Shown here: positions 17,300-20,735 of the stretch, piece by piece
Layout: each line of letters begins with the position of its first letter
How positions within the stretch are numbered: the first letter of the stretch is position 1
Assembly: GCA_015478945.1 (NCBI GenBank)
Contig: JABUQX010018410.1
Span: 15,001-35,735 of the forward strand
Reading direction: 5' to 3'
Length of the DNA stretch: 20,735 nt
From: Trachelipus rathkii
Lineage: Eukaryota > Arthropoda > Malacostraca > Isopoda > Trachelipodidae
Made by a program: the position numbers and the translations under genes
The notes under the pieces: generated by a model
What the model saw: only the letters and a program-made list of their open reading frames with translations
What the model was told of the DNA's origin: nothing
Databases searched by the model: none

Positions 17300-17697
17300 T
17301 TACTCGAATGGTCCTCTGCGTGTTTCTGCTCCCCACACACTCACTCTCTCCAGTCTCTCATTGCTAGTCCAGGCCAAGCAATGAAGGCTTCGAATTTCCC
17401 CGTACGTCAGAGCTGATTTGCAACGCTGTTGTCTCGATTTTAAAATATATATCCAGTCTCCGCACTGGAGGCGGCGATCTCGGGCGGATAGTGATGAGCG
17501 GTATGAGAATTCGGGTGACGCTGCGTGGATGATGAGTTGTCCCTGTGTGGACTCCGCTGAAATATGGGGTGCCATTCTACGCACTTCAGGCCCAGGTTCA
17601 GGGGTGCTGGGGGTGAACAGAAAATCCTTTATCCTTAGGTCTAAGGTTTAGACCAAGATGAGGGATTAATACCTCCCAAGGAGAGAAATTAAAAAAA
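17300..17697 (+). mobile_element. Unidentified retroposon 3' fragment, copy 2
   Basis: Second copy of the 16524-17010 family, same strand, ending in a run of ten A (17691-17700). The terminal stem-loop is kept: ATCCTTTATCC (17624-17634) and AGATGAGGGAT (17656-17666). Two C-to-T changes turn G-C pairs into G-U pairs, and one end pair is lost. Inside it GGTCTAA and TTAGACC add a 7-bp stem. Zinc-finger sequence resumes right after the A run, so the tail marks the insertion's 3' end. Confidence 0.62.
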
Positions 17698-17835
17698 AAA
17701 GTTATTTAAATGTTCTGAGTGTAGCTATGAATGTAAATACAAAGTAAACTTAACAGTTTACATGCTTAAGCATAAATGAAAAAAGTTAAATTATTTAAAT
17801 TTATGCTCTGAGTGCAGCTATGAATGTAATATGAA
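17698..17835 (+). pseudogene. Zinc-finger array, block 3
   Basis: 17702-17779 is the best in-frame unit of the whole array: LFKCSECSYECKYKVNL, then TVYMLKHK. Cysteines are at 17711-17713 and 17720-17722 and the second His at 17771-17773. The first His is Tyr (TAC, 17759-17761), so metal binding would be impaired. A second, partial unit (CSECSYECNM) follows at about 17793-17835 and is cut by the purine run GAGAGAGAGAGA. The repeat phase continues from block 2 if the retroposon insertions are removed. Confidence 0.82.
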
Positions 17836-17866
17836 GAGAGAGAGAGAAGAATAAAATGCTAGATTA

Positions 17867-18240
17867 GATGTGACAAGTTATTGGAAGCATAATTCCCTTG
17901 AAATAGAGGAAAATGAAGAAGTGCTGTTATTGTACGATTGTGTCATCCCAACCGATATAACTCGCCCATAACAGACCTGACATTATGGTGAAGGATAAGA
18001 GGGAGCAGGAATGTTTTACAATAGGGGTGGGGGTTCCATTGGACAACAACTTAGTAGTTTAGAAAAAGAATTATAATACCAATGATTAAAACAGCAAATC
18101 AGAAGAATGTGGAAAATCGATGTCTCTCGATAGTAGTAGAATCGATATGTGTAGTCAAGAAAGTCTTCTGGAAAATCTAAAGAAGCTCCCAGTATCGTTA
18201 CCACCTTAGGATTCAACATAATGGTAATAAGAAAAGGTAT
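17867..18240 (+). mobile_element. R2-like LINE 3' fragment 2: restriction-like endonuclease
   Basis: DVTSYWKHNSLEIEENEEV, then LLLYDCVIPTDI, is followed after a small frameshift by NRPDIMVKDKREQECFTIG and VGVPLDNNLVV. This is the same restriction-like endonuclease domain as fragment 1, with the textbook NRPDI motif (PD at 17976-17981). The second catalytic Asp is again replaced by Gly (18024-18026) at the same 15-residue distance. IRRMWKIDVS corresponds to the EIxRLWxxx helix. It lies on the same strand, right after zinc-finger block 3. No RT precedes it, so it is a truncated 3' copy or the remains of a composite element. Confidence 0.78.
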
Positions 18241-18289
18241 TGATATCCTAAGGCTTGTGTTTTCACCTCTGATTCAGCTCTGTTGTCCT

Positions 18290-18772
18290 TATCTGGTAGA
18301 CTCCGCAGGACGCTAAACCCCGTGAGAATGTGCTTCAGGCCTCTCAATTAATTCTTGTACGGTTCTTCCTCCCGACACCCCTGTTGGCACTCCTCAATGC
18401 AAAACTAGTCTTCAGTGGCGTGACGCACCTTTGACATCCACGCCTGTCTGGGACAATGCTGGGGGTTCCACTATTTCCCCCGTTGAGAGTCGGACTTCTC
18501 ACCCCCTGGCGCTAGTGTCTACACCTTCAACGTTAGGCTCAAGGCACACTGATGTGGAAGATAATTTGGCCCGTATCTTTGACGGGCTCTCTCCCACAGC
18601 GGGAGAGAACAACCATTCTCTACCTTGGAGTAACCCTACAGTGTCAATTCTCCATGACCTTCCTCTTCCCCCGGGCTATAAGGTGCCACCACATGGGACA
18701 TCAAATGAAACACAACTTGACTCGTATACTTGTAAAAAGCAAGCTGCTGACGCCCGCACTTCGGACTGACCA
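18290..18772 (+). mobile_element. LINE C: C-terminal part of ORF1
   Basis: An open frame (18431-18769) reading TSTPVWDNAGGSTISPVESR, later DNLARIFDGLSPTAGENN and LHDLPLPPGYKVPPH, is Ser/Pro/Thr-rich like ORF1 C-termini of Jockey/I-type LINEs. It stops about 15 bases before the first endonuclease residues. Broken frames upstream (from about 18290, PQDAKPRENVLQASQLIL) extend it. No CCHC knuckle is present here. The only ones in the window are in LINE B, 4.4 kb upstream on the same strand. Identification rests mainly on position before the endonuclease. Confidence 0.55.
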
Positions 18773-18784
18773 CTTCATCGTCTT

Positions 18785-19530
18785 TCTTCAATTACTAAGT
18801 TTCTTCAATCGAACTGCCTTGATTACTACCAAAACTTCGAAAAATTGGGTTGACTTATTGAAATGCATACTTCAAAAGCCAACTATGTAACCGTGCTTTT
18901 ATGCAACCATCCAAATACAGTTTCCTTCTCGCTTCCCAAAATCATGACGCTAATGATAGGGGTAGTGTGGCGATTCTGTTCCACGAATCGGTCATGTTTA
19001 CCCATATCCCCATTCCAACTCTATTACACGCGGTAGCTGCTGATGTTCACCTCGACTTCCCGTTTACGTTGTGCTCTATATGCCTTTACCCTAGGTACAG
19101 CTGCACGGAAGAGAACCTTTTAGGACAATTTCGAAACCTCCCTCCACCCTTTGGTTTTAGGAAGTTTCAATGTTCTCCACCCATTGTGAGGTGACCGTTT
19201 CGTCACGAAATGCTGATTAGCTGCTGGGTATTTTACAGAGCTTCTCTTTGGGACAGCTGGCGTTATGACCGGGCAAATTGATTCTTCCGAGGGCCGATTA
19301 CGCTTTATGTCTCCCGGCCACAAACGTCTTTCTTTCAACTCAGTATACATTCAGTTATTTAGCGGATGCGTTCTGGAGGCAGCAAAGACATATTCCTTGC
19401 TCATCTGCGTTGTCTTGTCAATCAGTAACTCAAATAGGAAACTGTCGAGTGCATACTTGAGTACACCAACGTGGTCTAATTTGATCCTCTTTAAACCCGC
19501 TGCTCCTCGATCTAGTTGCATAAGCTAGAA
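18785..19530 (+). mobile_element. LINE C: APE-type endonuclease of ORF2
   Basis: APE-like endonucleases nick the target DNA for LINE insertion. Near 18795, LQSNCLDYYQNFEKLG.LIE corresponds to the N-terminal QWNCRG....N...L..LI motif. 18937-19190 reads NHDANDRGSVAILFHESV, AVAADVHLDFPFTLCSICLY, SCTEENLLGQF and LPPPFGF, a clear Jockey-type endonuclease core. The catalytic GDFN segment (about 19158-19195) survives as GSFNVLHPL*GD: its Asp is now Ser and the Trp a stop. A further frame to 19528 covers the C-terminal part, without a clear SDH motif. It is non-functional. Confidence 0.8.
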
Positions 19531-19649
19531 CACATGTTTTCACGCTCAACCCTTCTTCGCAATTATCTTCAGTGTATGTAATTGTGTTTAAAATCTCTCG
19601 CAAGCACTACAGTGATTATCAGCTATGTCTCACAACCGCGTGACATCAT

Positions 19650-20630
19650 TTCTTCCCGGGCATATTTGCTGATGAGTTGGGATACCACTTTGCTATTTGC
19701 TTCAGTGATTCTCGGCACCGAGAACCTTTCCGAATGATCCGAGGTCACACACATCCCCGACGCTTGTCTGTCCCTCCTGGTGAGAATCCCTCATGCAGTC
19801 GATTGCTGACGAGGACGACAATTTCAGGAAATCCTAATGCCTTTATGAGAATGGAGAACCTGAACTTGAGGGTGTCTTGCACCAAATAATGCGTCATCTC
19901 CATGCCACTTCTTCAAAGTTTTTCCTCTTTATATAATCGAATCTGGTTAGTTTGGCTGACAATCGCAGACAATCAGTATCCCATTTCTCTAACATGTCAC
20001 ACCTGTAAGCAGATAAAGAAGATGGTAGGTAATTGTCTTCTCCCAACGTTAGAGAGTCCACAGGAACCTCTTCTCCGGTTGGACGACGACACCCTTGAGA
20101 TTTTCTCTAATAATAAAATGATCCTGGCTATTTTCTTTGACCTCAAGAAGACTTACGATTCCACATGGAAAATGGGAGTTCTCCACAGCTTACACTCGCT
20201 GAACCTCAGGGGACAGCTCCCCTTCTTCCTTCCTTCAGTCTCATATCGGGTTGGTCTTTCTGGGTTCGCTGTAGCACCACCCTATCTCGTCATTTTGACA
20301 TGGTCGAGGGCGTGCCTCAGGGAAGTGTTCTCAGCGTCCTGCTTTTTGCAGTCGATTTCAGTGATGTAATTGCAAGCATCTTACTATCAGTTCGGTGCTT
20401 TCTCCCTATATGACTATTTTTCGTTGTATGTATCTGGAGTAAATCTTTCATGCTTGAAACGACAGCTGCAATGGGTTAACTTCATAGTGTGATTCACGAG
20501 GTTTTCCTTCCTCAGTTACTAAGACGGAGACCGTGCTTTTACGTAGAGGCGGTAAGCGGGATAGACTAGGTGGAATATCTCCCATGCTGACCATCTATGA
20601 CTCCCAAGTCATCCTTGAGTAGGAAAATTA
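19650..20630 (+). mobile_element. LINE C: reverse transcriptase of ORF2
   Basis: Motifs in order: LYNRIW near 19930; YPISLTCHTCKQIKKMV (the YRPISLTSCTCKLFEKMV box); then a deletion of about 25 codons; EPLLRLDDD; ILAIFFDLKKTYDSTW at 20130-20170, holding the first catalytic Asp (20139-20141); LNLRGQLPFFLPSF; EGVPQGSVLSVLLFAV at 20306-20355; a damaged YxDD box (CSLYM.DYFSLY); and KTETVLLRRGGKRDRLGG, with LTIYDSQVIL at about 20575-20620. The family differs from LINE A (AYDTTW type rather than AFDRVW). The copy ends inside ORF2, before the C-terminus, at AT-rich sequence. Confidence 0.85.
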
Positions 20631-20635
20631 TCCAA

Positions 20636-20735
20636 ATTATGTTTATTTATTAAGAATTAATTAATACATATCAATAAATATTAACCTTAGAATTAAAAAA
20701 AAAAATTATTGGTCTTTATCAAACATTTAAGTATC
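20636..20735. other. AT-rich end of window
   Basis: AT-rich sequence with an A run at about 20695-20705. LINE C coding stops at its left border without a 3' UTR or tail. No feature recognised. Confidence 0.4.

Overview
The window looks like repeat-dominated genomic DNA from an invertebrate animal, probably an arthropod and perhaps a decapod crustacean. That is an inference from three things: very abundant (TA)n microsatellites, many decayed metazoan transposable-element families of several superfamilies, and tRNA-derived repeats. I find no intact protein-coding gene, no convincing functional tRNA or rRNA gene, no CRISPR array and nothing prokaryotic. Nearly all recognisable coding sequence is broken by stops and frameshifts.

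Left part (1-5900). AT-rich DNA with long (TA)n, (TG)n and (TTTA)n tracts. Among these lie a Tc1/mariner scrap (about 868-933), a GGTGC-rich minisatellite (341-490), two diverged ~120-bp tandem duplications (1385-2060), and a minus-strand non-LTR retrotransposon relic with RT motifs (about 2690-3690, possibly to 4040). A pair of tRNA-containing repeat units forms a ~175-bp inverted repeat (4331-4774). A second tRNA-derived SINE-like piece (4985-5105) and a candidate hAT-like MITE (about 5314-5792) follow.

Middle part (5900-9290). On the minus strand sit a hAT transposase C-terminus (6169-6745) and, next to it, a pogo/CENP-B-type transposase relic whose catalytic DDE core is missing (6742-7720). 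These are followed by a lysine/alanine-rich coding-like tandem repeat (7850-8160) and about 650 bp of pyrimidine-only satellite built from three different repeat units (8265-8930). A sequence resembling a core promoter (CRE plus TATA box) comes just after.

Right part (9290-20735), all on the plus strand. LINE A is a 5'-truncated Jockey-like element (9290-11312). A mariner-like element with ~90-bp terminal inverted repeats and a transposase cut after the first catalytic Asp occupies 11484-12448. LINE B is an ORF1 with CCHC knuckles (about 13456-14590). A degenerate tandem C2H2 zinc-finger array follows (14757-17835, about 14 units), interrupted by retroposon insertions. Two fragments of a restriction-like endonuclease (RLE) of R2-like non-LTR type appear (15790-16445 and 17867-18240). 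LINE C then supplies an ORF1 tail, an APE endonuclease and an RT (18290-20630). LINE B and LINE C may be two halves of one element split by the zinc-finger/RLE block.

The window is best read as layers of nested and truncated transposons. The points most worth following are the zinc-finger array with its RLE neighbours, the split-LINE hypothesis, the conserved 3' stem-loop in two retroposon copies, and the repeated association of elements with TA microsatellites.
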